Shown: positions 50,587-58,967, numbered from the stretch's first letter. The stretch is DNA of 64,000 nt from Demequina flava (GCF_000975035.1 NZ_BBRA01000001.1:1298812-1362811); one strand, 5' to 3'. Made by a program: numbers and translations. Notes: a model not told the origin generated them from the letters alone.

Positions 50587-50628
50587 GACGACCACGCCCA
50601 AAGGTGGGCCGCTTGCCAAGGGAAGCCA

Positions 50629-50656
50629 GCATCGGCCCTGATCCCCAGCATCGGCC
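50629..50656. repeat. tandem GCATCGGCC copies between convergent genes
   Basis: GCATCGGCC occurs at 50629-50637 and 50648-50656, both inside CCAGCATCGGCCC, 19 bp apart in the same orientation. They lie just before a strong hairpin in the gap between the DMT gene and the convergent holin-like gene. Confidence 0.7.
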
Positions 50657-50670
50657 CCCTAGACACAGCA

Positions 50671-50699
50671 CAGCGGGCGCCCCGAAGAGGCGCCCGCTG
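50671..50699. terminator. bidirectional terminator-like hairpin
   Basis: CAGCGGGCGCC (50671-50681) pairs perfectly with GGCGCCCGCTG (50689-50699), loop of 7 nt. It is 10 nt after the stop of the leftward holin-like gene and downstream of the rightward DMT gene, so it can serve both. Confidence 0.65.
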
Positions 50700-50709
50700 C
50701 AGTGAAGAC

Positions 50710-51084
50710 TTAGAACGAGTCCTTGATGCGCTCGATCGACGCGGTCGGGACAATGTCCTTGTTGCGCTTGATCTTGTAGCTGCCCCACCATCCAAAGAGG
50801 ATGACGAAGAACAGCAGCACGCCGGCGACAATGAGCGCCGCGCCCCAGACGGGCATCGCGTTGGACAAGCCAGCGATCGCCGCAACGATCAGCACAAATG
50901 TGAGGAAGAAACCGAACACCGCGGCCACCAGCACGAATGCGGCACCAATGCCGAGTTCACGGGACTTCGCCTTGAACTCAACCTTGATGATCTCGGTCTC
51001 AGCCCGAATGGTCGCGATCCACTGGCCGGCGATTGCTCCCAGCAGCGTGTTGATCAGCGTCTTGCCGAAACCTGACCTGGACAT
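50710..51084 (-). CDS. holin-superfamily-like (DUF1469) membrane protein
   Basis: 124 residues. A polar N-terminal amphipathic part (GKTLINTLLGAIAGQWIATIRAETEIIKVEFKAKSRELG) precedes two helices (GAAFVLVAAVFGFFLTFVLIVAAIAGL and AALIVAGVLLFFVILFGWWGSYKI) and a basic tail. This matches the actinobacterial phage-holin-family/DUF1469 proteins found outside prophages, whose role is unknown. GGAGG precedes ATG 51084. A palindrome CAAGCGCTTG (51137-51146) lies upstream and could be an operator. Confidence 0.82.
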   Translation of the reverse strand: MSRSGFGKTLINTLLGAIAGQWIATIRAETEIIKVEFKAKSRELGIGAAFVLVAAVFGFFLTFVLIVAAIAGLSNAMPVWGAALIVAGVLLFFVILFGWWGSYKIKRNKDIVPTASIERIKDSF

Positions 51085-51168
51085 GGGGCCTCCTTAAGCC
51101 GTTTCCCCTAGTGAACCGTCTATCGGCACTGGGATGCAAGCGCTTGAGGCTTGCGCGGGCAAAGCAAA

Positions 51169-51192
51169 AGGCCCCCGGTCTCCCGAGGGCCT
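51169..51192 (-). terminator. Rho-independent terminator of the tRNA operon
   Basis: Read on the minus strand, AGGCCCTCGG-GAGA-CCGGGGGCCT forms a 10-bp stem with one mismatch, followed by TTTTGCTTTGC. It lies just after tRNA-Phe, the last gene of the leftward tRNA cluster. Confidence 0.8.
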
Positions 51193-51198
51193 CTTAAG

Positions 51199-51274
51199 TG
51201 GTGGCTCCGACCGGCGTCGATCCGGTGACCTTTCGATTTTCAGTCGAACGCTCTACCAACTGAGCTACAGAGCC
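51199..51274 (-). tRNA. tRNA-Phe (GAA)
   Basis: On the minus strand GGCTCTGTAGCTCAGTTGG begins the gene; acceptor GGCTCTG pairs with CGGAGCC, the anticodon loop reads CTGAAAA, giving anticodon GAA. The CCA end is encoded (51201-51199). The D, anticodon and T arms all fold. Confidence 0.95.
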
Positions 51275-51336
51275 TTGCGAACTTCCGCCCGCTAGCGAGA
51301 AAGCCCCTCTCCATATGAAAAGGGGCAATCGCACCG

Positions 51337-51410
51337 CGACCCTGACGGGACTTGAACCCGCGACCTCCGCCGTGACAGGGCGGCGCGCTAACCAACTGCG
51401 CTACAGGGCC
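51337..51410 (-). tRNA. tRNA-Asp (GTC)
   Basis: Minus strand; acceptor GGCCCTG pairs with CAGGGTC (one G-T pair), anticodon loop CTGTCAC gives GTC, T arm contains GGGTTCAAGTCCC. The CCA end is not encoded (CGG follows the discriminator G). Confidence 0.94.
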
Positions 51411-51470
51411 TTGCGTCGGCCATCCGAAGAGGACCGACTAGTAGTGTAGACCATTTCTGATCCCACCTTG

Positions 51471-51543
51471 TACCCCCAACGGGATTCGAACCCGTGCTAC
51501 CGCCGTGAAAGGGCGGCGTCCTAGGCCGCTAGACGATGGGGGC
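51471..51543 (-). tRNA. tRNA-Glu (TTC)
   Basis: Minus strand; GCCCCCATCGTCTAGCGG start, acceptor GCCCCCA with TGGGGGT, anticodon loop CTTTCAC gives TTC, T arm GGGTTCGAATCCC. CCA is not encoded (CAA follows). It is the first of three tRNAs, in order Glu-Asp-Phe. Confidence 0.95.
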
Positions 51544-51552
51544 GCCGTCCGC

Positions 51553-51568
51553 GGCTCTCACGAGAGCC
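51553..51568. repeat. perfect palindrome between the tRNA promoter and tRNA-Glu
   Basis: GGCTCTC-AC-GAGAGCC lies in the short leader of the tRNA transcript. It could fold into a hairpin next to the tRNA-Glu 5' end and guide leader removal. Confidence 0.5.
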
Positions 51569-51580
51569 GTTGACCCGTCT

Positions 51581-51609
51581 ATCTTACGGGGTAAATGGCA
51601 GTGCTCCAA
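51581..51609 (-). promoter_or_regulatory. promoter of the tRNA-Glu/Asp/Phe operon
   Basis: On the minus strand TTGGAG (51609-51604) and TAAGAT (51586-51581) are separated by 17 bp, close to the vegetative consensus, with the start expected near 51574, about 31 nt before tRNA-Glu. Confidence 0.65.
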
Positions 51610-51662
51610 CCCAGCGGCGTGGGGAGGGGGTGTGTCGCGCTTGCTGCGCCACAATTGCGGCC

Positions 51663-52013
51663 ATGGTGGAGATGTCAGATGAGGACTTCGAGACGGCCGT
51701 CGACGACGCTTTGGACGCGATTCCCGAGCAGCTGCTCGCGATGGTCGACAACGTCGTGGTGCTCATCGAGGCCGAACCCGAGGGCGGCGAGGACTTGCTG
51801 GGCCTGTACGACGGCGTCGCGCTGACCGACAGGGGAAGCGACTGGGGCATGGTCGATCTCCCTGACCGCATCTTCATCTACCGCGGTCCCACGCTGCGCC
51901 ACTGTGACGACGCGGATCACGTGCGCGAGGAGGTCGCCATCACCGTGGTCCACGAGATCGCGCACCACTTTGGGATTGATGACGAGCGGCTTCATGCGCT
52001 CGGCTGGGGCTAG
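51663..52013 (+). CDS. zincin-type metallopeptidase family protein
   Basis: 116 residues. The zinc motif HExxH is in TVVHEIAHHFGID; the N-terminus MVEMSDEDFETAVDDALDAIPEQLLAMVDNVVVLIE, with IFIYRGPTLRHC, matches the small acidic metallopeptidase family (zincin_1) common in actinobacteria, whose substrates are unknown. ATG 51663 is 7 nt after CACAAT, so the mRNA is probably leaderless. Divergent from the tRNA operon. Confidence 0.88.
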   Translation: MVEMSDEDFETAVDDALDAIPEQLLAMVDNVVVLIEAEPEGGEDLLGLYDGVALTDRGSDWGMVDLPDRIFIYRGPTLRHCDDADHVREEVAITVVHEIAHHFGIDDERLHALGWG

Positions 52014-52027
52014 GGCCCGGACGGCCG

Positions 52028-52249
52028 CTATGCGGGCTCGTCGAGCACCCATCCCTGGCGCTGCAGGTCGAAGACGAACTTGTTGAGGACGGCGGTCGAC
52101 TCTTCCTCGTTCTCGCACTGCTCGTAGGCCACCTGTGCGGGGCGATCGGGCTGCGCGGTGTCGGTGGACGTGACGACCACGGTCGCGCCGTTGTCCTCCA
52201 CGTGAAAGACCTTGACCTGTGTGTCGTGGGACATGCTGAACGGCTCCAT
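52028..52249 (-). CDS. small hypothetical protein
   Basis: 73 residues, MEPFSMSHDTQVKVFHVEDNGATVVVTST continuing to a C-terminal FVFDLQRQGWVLDEPA. The alternation suggests a small alpha/beta fold; no family recognised. TAGGCTGGTGCC immediately precedes ATG 52249 (spacer 6), matching the leaderless motif; ATG 52234 is a shorter alternative. It is divergent from ridA with only 26 bp between the start codons. Confidence 0.68.
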   Translation of the reverse strand: MEPFSMSHDTQVKVFHVEDNGATVVVTSTDTAQPDRPAQVAYEQCENEEESTAVLNKFVFDLQRQGWVLDEPA

Positions 52250-52255
52250 GGCACC

Positions 52256-52269
52256 AGCCTAGGTAACGT
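52256..52269. promoter_or_regulatory. overlapping divergent leaderless promoters
   Basis: TAGGCT on the minus strand (52261-52256) and TAACGT on the plus strand (52264-52269) lie 2 bp apart, each 6 nt from its start codon. Any -35 contact of one must lie inside the coding start of the other. Confidence 0.55.
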
Positions 52270-52275
52270 GAGGGG

Positions 52276-52647
52276 ATGCGACAGAACATCAGCTCCGGCG
52301 GGCAGTGGGAGGACTCCCACGGTTACTCCCGCGCCGTGCGTGTGGGGTCCATGGTGATGGTCGCCGGCACTATTGCCGGTCCTGAGGCCCTCGATGAGGG
52401 TCCTGAGGGGCAGACGGCCGATGCTTTGGCCAGGATCGAGCGGGCGCTAGAGGAGGCGGGGGCGAGCCTTCACCACGTGGTCAGGACGGTGGTCTTTGTG
52501 GTCGATATTGAGCAAACGCCTGCGATTTCACGCGCGCACCGGCGGGCCTTTGGCGGGATTCTTCCTGTCTCGACCCTCGTTGAGGTGACGGCGCTCGCGG
52601 ACCCGCGCGCGGTGGTGGAAATTCAGGCGGACGCGATCATCGCGTAG
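52276..52647 (+). CDS. RidA family (YjgF/UK114) protein
   Basis: 123 residues: MRQNISSGGQWEDSHGYSRAVRVGSMVMVAGTIAG, then ARIERALEEAGASLHHVVRTVVFV and a C-terminal PRAVVEIQADAIIA. Trimeric RidA proteins hydrolyse reactive enamine/imine intermediates; the Arg that binds the carboxylate is normally in the late PRAxVE segment, which is present as ADPRAVVEI. Leaderless start (TAACGT, 6 nt). RutC is a RidA relative, but this gene is 38 kb from the rutA-like operon. Confidence 0.9.
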   Translation: MRQNISSGGQWEDSHGYSRAVRVGSMVMVAGTIAGPEALDEGPEGQTADALARIERALEEAGASLHHVVRTVVFVVDIEQTPAISRAHRRAFGGILPVSTLVEVTALADPRAVVEIQADAIIA

Positions 52648-52774
52648 CGCTCTTGAAGCCACCCGGGCTCGACAGTAGGACATAGGCGCCCGATACGGCG
52701 GCTGTGCGGGCCCTCATGTCCCATTGTCGCGAGTGTTGACTGAACTGAGGGGTGGGGACTGGGGCGCGTGGGCG

Positions 52775-53752
52775 CTATGAGGCGTCCGGCGCTGCCGACC
52801 AGGCGCTTGAGGCCATCTCCTCGATGCTGTGAGCCATCTTCCACTCGATGTCATCGGCGGCCTTCTCGCCGCGCGCCACGATGCGGTCGGGGTCGCCGGG
52901 CCGGCGGTCCTTCACGATCGGCTCCAGGTCCGAGCCGGCAGCCTCAAGCAGCGAGCCCACGATCTCCTTGACCGAGGTGCCGTCGCCGGAACCCAGGTTG
53001 TAGACGGGCTCCAGCGGCCGGCCAGCGTCGAGCATCCTGGCCGCCGCGACGTGGGAGTGGGCGAGGTCCTGGACGTGGACGTAGTCGCGCACGCACGTGC
53101 CGTCGGGGGTGTCGTAATCGTCGCCGAAGACCAGCGGTGCCTGGCCGCCCTTGATGGCGCGGATGACCTTGGGGAACAGGTTGTGGGGTGAGGCGTCGTA
53201 GACCTCGTCCGTGCCGGAGCCGACGACATTGAAGTAGCGCAAGGAGGTCGCGCGGAGCGGGGCATCGGAGCCGGCCGTGGCGCGGACCTGGTCGCGGATC
53301 AGCCATTCGCCAATGAGCTTGGACTCGCCGTAGGGCGACTCGGGCGTGGTCGCCGTGCCCTCGGTGACGACCTCCGCGTCGGGGGTGCCGTAGACGCCTG
53401 CGGAAGACGAGAACACGAGCTGGGTGACGCCCGCCCCGGCCATCGCCTCGAGCAGGCACACGGTGCCCTCGACGTTCTGGCGGTAGGTGTGCAGCGGGTA
53501 CTTCACGGACTCGCCCGCGTACTTGTAGCCAGCGCAGTGGATGACGCCGCGCACACCGTGCTCGCGCATCGCCGCCTCGACAGTTGCGGTGTCGAGGATC
53601 GAGGCCTGCACGAAGGGCACGCCCTCGGGGACAAAGGCCTCGAATCCGCTGGAGAGGTCATCCAGCACCACAGCATCGATCCCGCCATCGCGCAGCGCAC
53701 GCACCACGTGGGCGCCGATGTATCCCGCGCCTCCAGTCACCATCCAGCTCAC
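52775..53752 (-). CDS. galE: UDP-glucose 4-epimerase
   Basis: 325 residues. NAD-binding GGAGYIGAHVVRAL at the N-terminus, catalytic Ser in FSSSAGVYG and the Tyr/Lys pair in SPYGESKLIGEW, as in extended short-chain dehydrogenases; SLRYFNVVGS and DYVHVQDLAHSHV are GalE blocks. Interconverts UDP-galactose and UDP-glucose. Start GTG 53752 (ATG 53743 possible). It follows galK on the same strand after 65 nt; galT is not next to them. Confidence 0.93.
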   Translation of the reverse strand: MSWMVTGGAGYIGAHVVRALRDGGIDAVVLDDLSSGFEAFVPEGVPFVQASILDTATVEAAMREHGVRGVIHCAGYKYAGESVKYPLHTYRQNVEGTVCLLEAMAGAGVTQLVFSSSAGVYGTPDAEVVTEGTATTPESPYGESKLIGEWLIRDQVRATAGSDAPLRATSLRYFNVVGSGTDEVYDASPHNLFPKVIRAIKGGQAPLVFGDDYDTPDGTCVRDYVHVQDLAHSHVAAARMLDAGRPLEPVYNLGSGDGTSVKEIVGSLLEAAGSDLEPIVKDRRPGDPDRIVARGEKAADDIEWKMAHSIEEMASSAWSAAPDAS

Positions 53753-53817
53753 AGTTGCCTCATCTCGTCTCGGCAGTCGGCGAAGGGCCGATGTTCGGGT
53801 TCAGTGGGGTGCGCGGC

Positions 53818-54966
53818 TCAACGGTCGCGGCGGGCTCCCTCGGAGGGGACAACCGCGAAGATCGTCGGCTCACGCATTCCGGCTTCCGAAAGCCTAGCGC
53901 GCACGGCATCGGCAATCTGGTCTGCCTGCTCCAGTGGCACCAGCGCAATGGCGGAGCCGCCAAAGCCACCTCCGGTCATGCGGGCACCGATGGCCCCGGC
54001 CGCCACTGCGGTGTCGCACGCGGTGTCGATTTCGGGCACGGTGATTTCGAAATCGTCCCGCATGGAGGCCTGCGAGGCATCGAGGAGTTGCCCGATGCTG
54101 CGCGGCCCGTCCTTCTCGAGGGCCGCCACGGTTGCGAGCACCCGCTCGTTTTCGGTGACGACGTGCCGCACGCGTCGGAAGGCTTCCTCGTCGAGGAGCT
54201 CCTGGGCGCGGGGAAGGTCATCTGCGGTGATCTCTCGCAGGGATTCCACGTCGAGGATGCGGGCCCCTTCGGCGCACGAGCGGAAGCGGTCGCCGTAGCC
54301 GCCGGTGGCGTGCTCGTGATCGACGTTCGAGTTCATCACGAGAATGCCGAGGCCTTCTTCGCGCAAGTGCAGCGGGACGGCGCGTGCTTCCTCGGTGAGG
54401 CAGTCGAGAACTACGACGTGGTCCTCTTGCCCCAGCATCGACGCTGCTTGGTCGAGCAGTCCGGTGGGTGCGCCCACGGCGGTGTTCTCGGCCACACGCC
54501 CCAGGCGAGCGAGGGCAACGTCTCCCAGGTTCCAGTCCCACAGCTCGTTGAACGCGGCGCCGGCCGCGCACTCGAGGGCCGCGGAGGAACTCAGCCCCGC
54601 GCCCACCGGAACCCGCGAGTCGACCAGGATGTCCAAGCCGAACGCAGCGTCGATGGCGACCCCGGCATCGGCCGCAGCCCATGCCACACCCAAGACGTAT
54701 GCGGACCAGCCGTCCATGGTGTCCGGGGACAGGGAGTCGAGGGATGCCACGACCTCGCCCTCGGCAAAGGTGGAACGCAAGTGGATTTCGCGGTCGTCGC
54801 GGCGGGCGACAGCGGCCTGCGTGCGGAAGTTGATCGCGAAGGGGAGAACAAAGCCTTTGTTGTAGTCAGTGTGCTCACCGATGAGGTTGACGCGCCCGGG
54901 AGCGGACCAGACGCCCTCGGGTGCGCGGCCGTACGCGGCGGTGAACTCTGAGGTGATGTCGGTCAT
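53818..54966 (-). CDS. galK: galactokinase
   Basis: 382 residues of the GHMP kinase family: the galactose/substrate motif GRVNLIGEHTDYN, the ATP loop PVGAGLSSSAALE and the C-terminal MTGGGFGGSAIAL. Phosphorylates galactose at C1 in the Leloir pathway. GGAG lies 7-8 nt before ATG 54966. First gene of the galK-galE unit and divergent from the LacI-family regulator; the intervening 310 bp include an operator copy at 55152. Confidence 0.94.
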   Translation of the reverse strand: MTDITSEFTAAYGRAPEGVWSAPGRVNLIGEHTDYNKGFVLPFAINFRTQAAVARRDDREIHLRSTFAEGEVVASLDSLSPDTMDGWSAYVLGVAWAAADAGVAIDAAFGLDILVDSRVPVGAGLSSSAALECAAGAAFNELWDWNLGDVALARLGRVAENTAVGAPTGLLDQAASMLGQEDHVVVLDCLTEEARAVPLHLREEGLGILVMNSNVDHEHATGGYGDRFRSCAEGARILDVESLREITADDLPRAQELLDEEAFRRVRHVVTENERVLATVAALEKDGPRSIGQLLDASQASMRDDFEITVPEIDTACDTAVAAGAIGARMTGGGFGGSAIALVPLEQADQIADAVRARLSEAGMREPTIFAVVPSEGARRDR

Positions 54967-55276
54967 CGGGGGCTCCAAGAAGAGGGGCGGAACGGCGCGC
55001 GGGTGAGGCACGCGTGCGGGGCGGGGGCGGCGGTGCGGGGGAGAAGAGCGCGCACCCGGAGATCACCGAGCGCACTCGGTGGTGTGACGCGCTGCATTGC
55101 GCTGTGCGGGTGAGGCACGTGAACTCCAGTTCTACCGCGGTGTCCTACTAGATGTGAACGTTACCATGCGCGGCCCAAGTCGGGTAGTACGCTCTACTGG
55201 GACCGGTCACAGGATAGCGTCGTTCCACTTTTCACAACCGTCCCGCTACAGTGTCAATCGCGAAAGGGGAACCTCA
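54967..55276. other. divergent regulatory region galK / LacI-type regulator
   Basis: 310 bp without a gene. It contains a 14-bp direct repeat GCGGGTGAGGCACG (54999-55012 and 55106-55119), the operator at 55152-55167, and candidate promoter pieces such as TACAGT (55246-55251) before the regulator. The part near galK is extremely G-rich. Confidence 0.5.
55152..55167 (+). promoter_or_regulatory. LacI-family operator, copy 1
   Basis: ATGTGAACGTTACCAT, matching 14 of 16 positions of the identical copies at 56377 and 58896. It lies 110 bp before the regulator and 186 bp before galK, so it may serve autoregulation or galactose control. Confidence 0.65.
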
Positions 55277-56275
55277 ATGGCGAAGCAAGGACGCGGGCCG
55301 AGCATGCACGACGTTGCTGCGCGCGCTGGGGTCTCTCACCAGACCGTTTCGCGCGTGCTGAACAACCATCCGAGCCTCCGGCCCGCCACGCGCCAACGCG
55401 TTCTCGACGCCATCGAGGAGCTCGGATATCGCCGTAACCTCGCCGCCCGCGCACTTGTCACGGGACGCACCCAGACCATCGGCATGATCGGTCCGGCTAC
55501 GGCGGAGATTGGCCCGCTGTCCACTCTGCACTCCATCGAGCTGGCGGCCCGCGATGCCGGAATGTCGACGCTGATGACCAGCGCCGCGCCGTCGCGCGAA
55601 GACATGGACCGCGCTGTTGACTTCCTGCTGGGGCGCGGCGTTGATGCGCTCGCGGTTGTCGCGCAGGAGGCGGTCGTGGGCGAGGAAAGTGCCGATCACG
55701 CCCTTGGCGTTCCGGTCGTCCACCTGCTGGCCGGTGACCGCGAGGTTGACCTCGCCGTGTCCATCGATCAGGAGCATGGTGTGCGCATGGTGCTGGACCA
55801 CCTCCGGGAACTCGGGCACGCGCGCATCCAGCACGTGAGTGGGCCCATGACCTATGGCGAGGCGCGGGTGCGTAAGTCTGCGTACGAGGCCTTCGTGGGG
55901 TCGGACGTTGCGGGGGAACTTCCCGCGATCGAGGGTGACTGGACCGCGGACTCCGGCTACCAGGCCGGTCTCGAGATCGACGCCTCTGCCACCGCAGTCT
56001 TCTGCGCTAACGACCAGATGGCTCTTGGCCTGATCCACGCACTGAGCGACCGGGGGATTGCGGTTCCCGGCGACATGTCGGTCGTCGGATTCGATGACAA
56101 CCCCGAGTCTCGGCACTCGCTACCACCGCTCACGACTGTGCGGCAGGACTTTGAAGCGGTAGGCCGCGTAGCCGTTGAGGCGATTGTGGCGCGGCTAGAC
56201 GGTGCCACCGATTCCCCTGAGCTCATTGACCCCGAGCTCTTGGTGCGTTCCTCCACCGCGCCCGTCCGCAACTAG
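55277..56275 (+). CDS. LacI-family transcriptional regulator (probable arabinose regulator)
   Basis: 332 residues: N-terminal HTH (SMHDVAARAGVSHQTVSRVLNNHPSLRPATRQRVLDAIEELGYRRNLAARAL), then a periplasmic-binding-like sensor with VFCANDQMALGLIHAL and SVVGFDDNPESRHSLPPLTTVRQDF. It is a sugar-responsive repressor. Three copies of ATGTGAACGTGAACAT-like palindromes are placed before its own gene, before araD-araA, and in the -35/-10 spacer of the ChvE-like operon, so it probably controls arabinose use. ATG 55277 has AAAGGGGA upstream. Confidence 0.9.
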   Translation: MAKQGRGPSMHDVAARAGVSHQTVSRVLNNHPSLRPATRQRVLDAIEELGYRRNLAARALVTGRTQTIGMIGPATAEIGPLSTLHSIELAARDAGMSTLMTSAAPSREDMDRAVDFLLGRGVDALAVVAQEAVVGEESADHALGVPVVHLLAGDREVDLAVSIDQEHGVRMVLDHLRELGHARIQHVSGPMTYGEARVRKSAYEAFVGSDVAGELPAIEGDWTADSGYQAGLEIDASATAVFCANDQMALGLIHALSDRGIAVPGDMSVVGFDDNPESRHSLPPLTTVRQDFEAVGRVAVEAIVARLDGATDSPELIDPELLVRSSTAPVRN

Positions 56276-56376
56276 CGGACTCACCCACTCCGCGCGCCAC
56301 GCGCTCCCTGCAAGCGGGCGGCAGGCCGGGAAAGTAGTGGGCACTTGAGGCATGCCTCGTGATACGCTCCTGTCAG

Positions 56377-56392
56377 ATGTGAACGTGAACAT
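56377..56392 (+). promoter_or_regulatory. LacI-family operator, copy 2 (araD-araA)
   Basis: ATGTGAACGTGAACAT, identical with the copy at 58896 including flanking G and A (18 bp). Its position about 54 bp before the araD start places it over the promoter. Confidence 0.75.
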
Positions 56393-56445
56393 AGAGTGGC
56401 CGCAACGAGGCGTGCCGCACGTTCCGCGCGAGAGGAGCGTTCGCT

Positions 56446-57177
56446 GTGAGTAGCAGTGTGGACATCGAAGCCATCGAGGAAGCCGTCTTGGGCCTCCGTC
56501 AGCGAGTGAGCAACCTCCACAGTGAGTTGACTCGCTATGACCTGGTAGCGTGGACGGCAGGAAATGTCTCGGGTCGCGTGCCCGGACACGATCTGTTCGT
56601 CATCAAGCCCTCGGGCGTCGGTTACGAGGATCTCAGTGCCGACGCCATGGTCGTATGCGACCTCGACGGCAACGTGATCCCGGGCACGCGTGGCTCGGAG
56701 CGGTCCCCCAGCTCGGACACGGCGGCGCACGCTTACGTGTACCGCCACATGGGGCACGTCGGCGGCGTCGTTCACACCCACTCCACGTACGCGACCGCAT
56801 GGGCAGCGCGCAACGAACCCATTCCTTGCGTCATCACCGCGATGGCCGACGAGTTCGGCGGAGACATCCCCGTGGGCCCCTTCGCGATCATCGGCGATGA
56901 CTCGATTGGCCGTGGAATCGTCGCGACACTTGCCGACCACCGCTCCCGTGCCGTTCTCATGGCCAACCACGGCGTCTTCACGATCGGCAAGGACGCGAAA
57001 GACGCGGTCAAGGCCGCCGTCATGTGTGAAGACGTGGCCCGCACCGTGCACATTGCCCGCCAGGGCGGTGACCTCGTCCCGATCGCACCGGACGCGATCG
57101 ACTCACTCTTTGACCGCTATCAGAACGTCTACGGACAGCCCGGCAAGGTCGCCGGCGCAGAAGGAGCATCAGCATGA
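56446..57177 (+). CDS. araD: L-ribulose-5-phosphate 4-epimerase
   Basis: 243 residues of the class II aldolase/epimerase fold. Zinc ligands His-x-His in [10 protein letters not shown] and the later His in [36 protein letters not shown] binds the phosphate. Converts L-ribulose 5-phosphate to D-xylulose 5-phosphate. GTG 56446 has GAGAGGAG upstream. Overlaps araA by ATGA. araB (ribulokinase) is not in this cluster. Confidence 0.93.
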   Translation: MSSSVDIEAIEEAVLGLRQRVSNLHSELTRYDLVAWTAGNVSGRVPGHDLFVIKPSGVGYEDLSADAMVVCDLDGNVIPGTRGSERSPSSDTAAHAYVYRHMGHVGGVVHTHSTYATAWAARNEPIPCVITAMADEFGGDIPVGPFAIIGDDSIGRGIVATLADHRSRAVLMANHGVFTIGKDAKDAVKAAVMCEDVARTVHIARQGGDLVPIAPDAIDSLFDRYQNVYGQPGKVAGAEGASA

Positions 57178-58685
57178 CCACCTCGATCGTCCCCGACCTC
57201 GCTACCTACGAGGTGTGGTTCCTCACCGGAAGCCAAGAGCTGTACGGCGAGGAAGTCTTGGCCCAGGTGGCCCAGCAATCGCAGGAGGTTGTCGCTCACC
57301 TGGAGCAAGCATCGGCCGTCCCTGTGACCGTGACGTGGAAGCCGGTGCTCAAGGACCGCGCATCCATTGAGCAGGTCATGCTTGAGGCCAACGCCGCGGA
57401 AAATGTCGTTGGCGTCATCACGTGGATGCACACGTTCAGCCCCGCGAAGATGTGGATCGCTGGTCTGCAGGCGCTGACCAAGCCGCTGCTGCACCTACAC
57501 ACGCAGGCGAACGTCGAGCTGCCGTGGGACAAGATCGACTTCGACTTCATGAACCTCAACCAGGCTGCCCACGGCGACCGCGAGTACGCCTATATCGAGA
57601 CGCGCCTGGACATTCCGCGCACCACGGTGGTGGGCCACGCCTCGCACGGCGCGGTTCAGGAGCGGGTGGGTGAGTGGTCTCGCGCTGCGGCGGGCCGCCT
57701 GGCCGCCAAGAACATGAAGGTCGCGCGCTTTGGCGACAACATGCGCTTCGTGGCCGTCACTGAGGGCGACAAGACCGAGGCCGAGGCCGTCTTCGGCGCC
57801 CAGGTCAACACGTGGGGCGTGAACGAGCTCGCGGCCAAGGTCGACGAGGTCACCGAAGCGCAGGTTGATGCGCTCATCGCCGAATACGTCGACCAGTACG
57901 ACGTCGCAGCCGAACTCCTGCCCGATGGCGACCGCCACCAGAGTCTGCGCGATGCGGCCGCGATCGAGGCTGGCCTGCGCGCGTTCCTGGTCGAGGGCGG
58001 CTTCCACGCGTTCACCGACAGCTTTGAGGACCTCGGCGGGCTCAAGCAACTTCCGGGCCTCGCGGTCCAGCGCCTCATGGCCGACGGTTACGGCTTTGGC
58101 GCGGAGGGCGACTGGAAGACCGCGATGCTCGTGCGCATCGCCGCAGTGATGGGTGCGGGCCGCCCCGGGGGTGCGAGCCTCATGGAGGATTACACCTACC
58201 ACCTGGTCGAGGGCGAGGAATTGTCGCTCGGCGCCCACATGCTCGAGGTGAGCCCGTCGCTCACTTCTTCGCGCCCGCGCCTTGAGGTGCACCCGCTGGG
58301 CATTGGCGGCAAGGAGGATCCGGCGCGCCTGGTCTTTACGGCCGATGCCGGGCCAGCCATGGTCGTCGCGCTGTCCGACATGCGCGATCGCTTCCGCATG
58401 GTCGCCGCTGACGTGGAGCGCGTGGACCTGCCCGCGCCCATGCCCAAGCTTCCGGTGGGCCACGCGGTGTGGCGTTCCAAGCCTGACTTCCGCACCGCGA
58501 CGACCGCCTGGATGGCGGCGGGCGGTGCACACCACACGGTGATGTCATCTCAGACGTCGATGACCACGTGGCGCGACTTTGCGCGCATGACGGGCGTGGA
58601 GCTGGTGTCGATTGACGAGTCCACGACGATTGACTCGGTCGAGCGTGACTTGGCGCTCGGTGGCGTGTTCTGGCGCGGCCGCTGA
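57174..58685 (+). CDS. araA: L-arabinose isomerase
   Basis: 503 residues, close to the 500 of E. coli AraA. Converts L-arabinose to L-ribulose using Mn2+. Metal and catalytic residues can be placed: Glu in FGAEGDWK, Glu in LMEDYTYHL, His in GAHMLEVSP and His in [25 protein letters not shown] at the N-terminus is the family hallmark. ATG overlaps the araD stop. The nonamer occurs at 57309 and 58340 within the gene. Confidence 0.96.
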   Translation: MTTSIVPDLATYEVWFLTGSQELYGEEVLAQVAQQSQEVVAHLEQASAVPVTVTWKPVLKDRASIEQVMLEANAAENVVGVITWMHTFSPAKMWIAGLQALTKPLLHLHTQANVELPWDKIDFDFMNLNQAAHGDREYAYIETRLDIPRTTVVGHASHGAVQERVGEWSRAAAGRLAAKNMKVARFGDNMRFVAVTEGDKTEAEAVFGAQVNTWGVNELAAKVDEVTEAQVDALIAEYVDQYDVAAELLPDGDRHQSLRDAAAIEAGLRAFLVEGGFHAFTDSFEDLGGLKQLPGLAVQRLMADGYGFGAEGDWKTAMLVRIAAVMGAGRPGGASLMEDYTYHLVEGEELSLGAHMLEVSPSLTSSRPRLEVHPLGIGGKEDPARLVFTADAGPAMVVALSDMRDRFRMVAADVERVDLPAPMPKLPVGHAVWRSKPDFRTATTAWMAAGGAHHTVMSSQTSMTTWRDFARMTGVELVSIDESTTIDSVERDLALGGVFWRGR

Positions 58686-58885
58686 CCTGACGTTTCGCTG
58701 TGACGAAGTGCTGGTAGATTGCACTTTGGCCGCTTCCTGGTATGCGGGGAGAGGGCCGATGCTGTGGTGATCTTCCGGCACTTTGTTGCGTTTGTGGGGG
58801 CACAGCGTGAGCCGAGTGGGACTGTCAACGGGGGCCGCTGCCGCGAGCTGTTACCGAGCCGTTATCGCACTGTGACCCATTCCGG
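58686..58885 (+). other. gap after araA with a GGCCGATGC copy
   Basis: About 200 bp without a gene. The nonamer at 58754 sits in GAGGGCCGATGCTGTGGTGA, a context shared with other intergenic copies; further on TTCCGGCACTTTG resembles the start of the 76-nt repeats. No terminator was clear. Confidence 0.45.
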
Positions 58886-58914
58886 TTGACATGTGATGTG
58901 AACGTGAACATACT
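58886..58914 (+). promoter_or_regulatory. promoter with embedded LacI-family operator, copy 3
   Basis: TTGACA (58886-58891), 17-bp spacer, CATACT (58909-58914). The operator ATGTGAACGTGAACAT (58896-58911) fills the spacer and enters the -10, so repressor binding must block RNA polymerase. Confidence 0.8.
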
Positions 58915-58967
58915 GAACTCACCACGACGGTTCGTAACGATGCGGACCGTGTCTCGAGGAGGAGAAC

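Noticed and set aside
50710..51084. Prophage remnant suggested by the holin-like protein
   Set aside because: No other phage genes nearby, and this family is widely found in actinobacteria outside prophages; the adjacent tRNAs show no attachment-site duplication.
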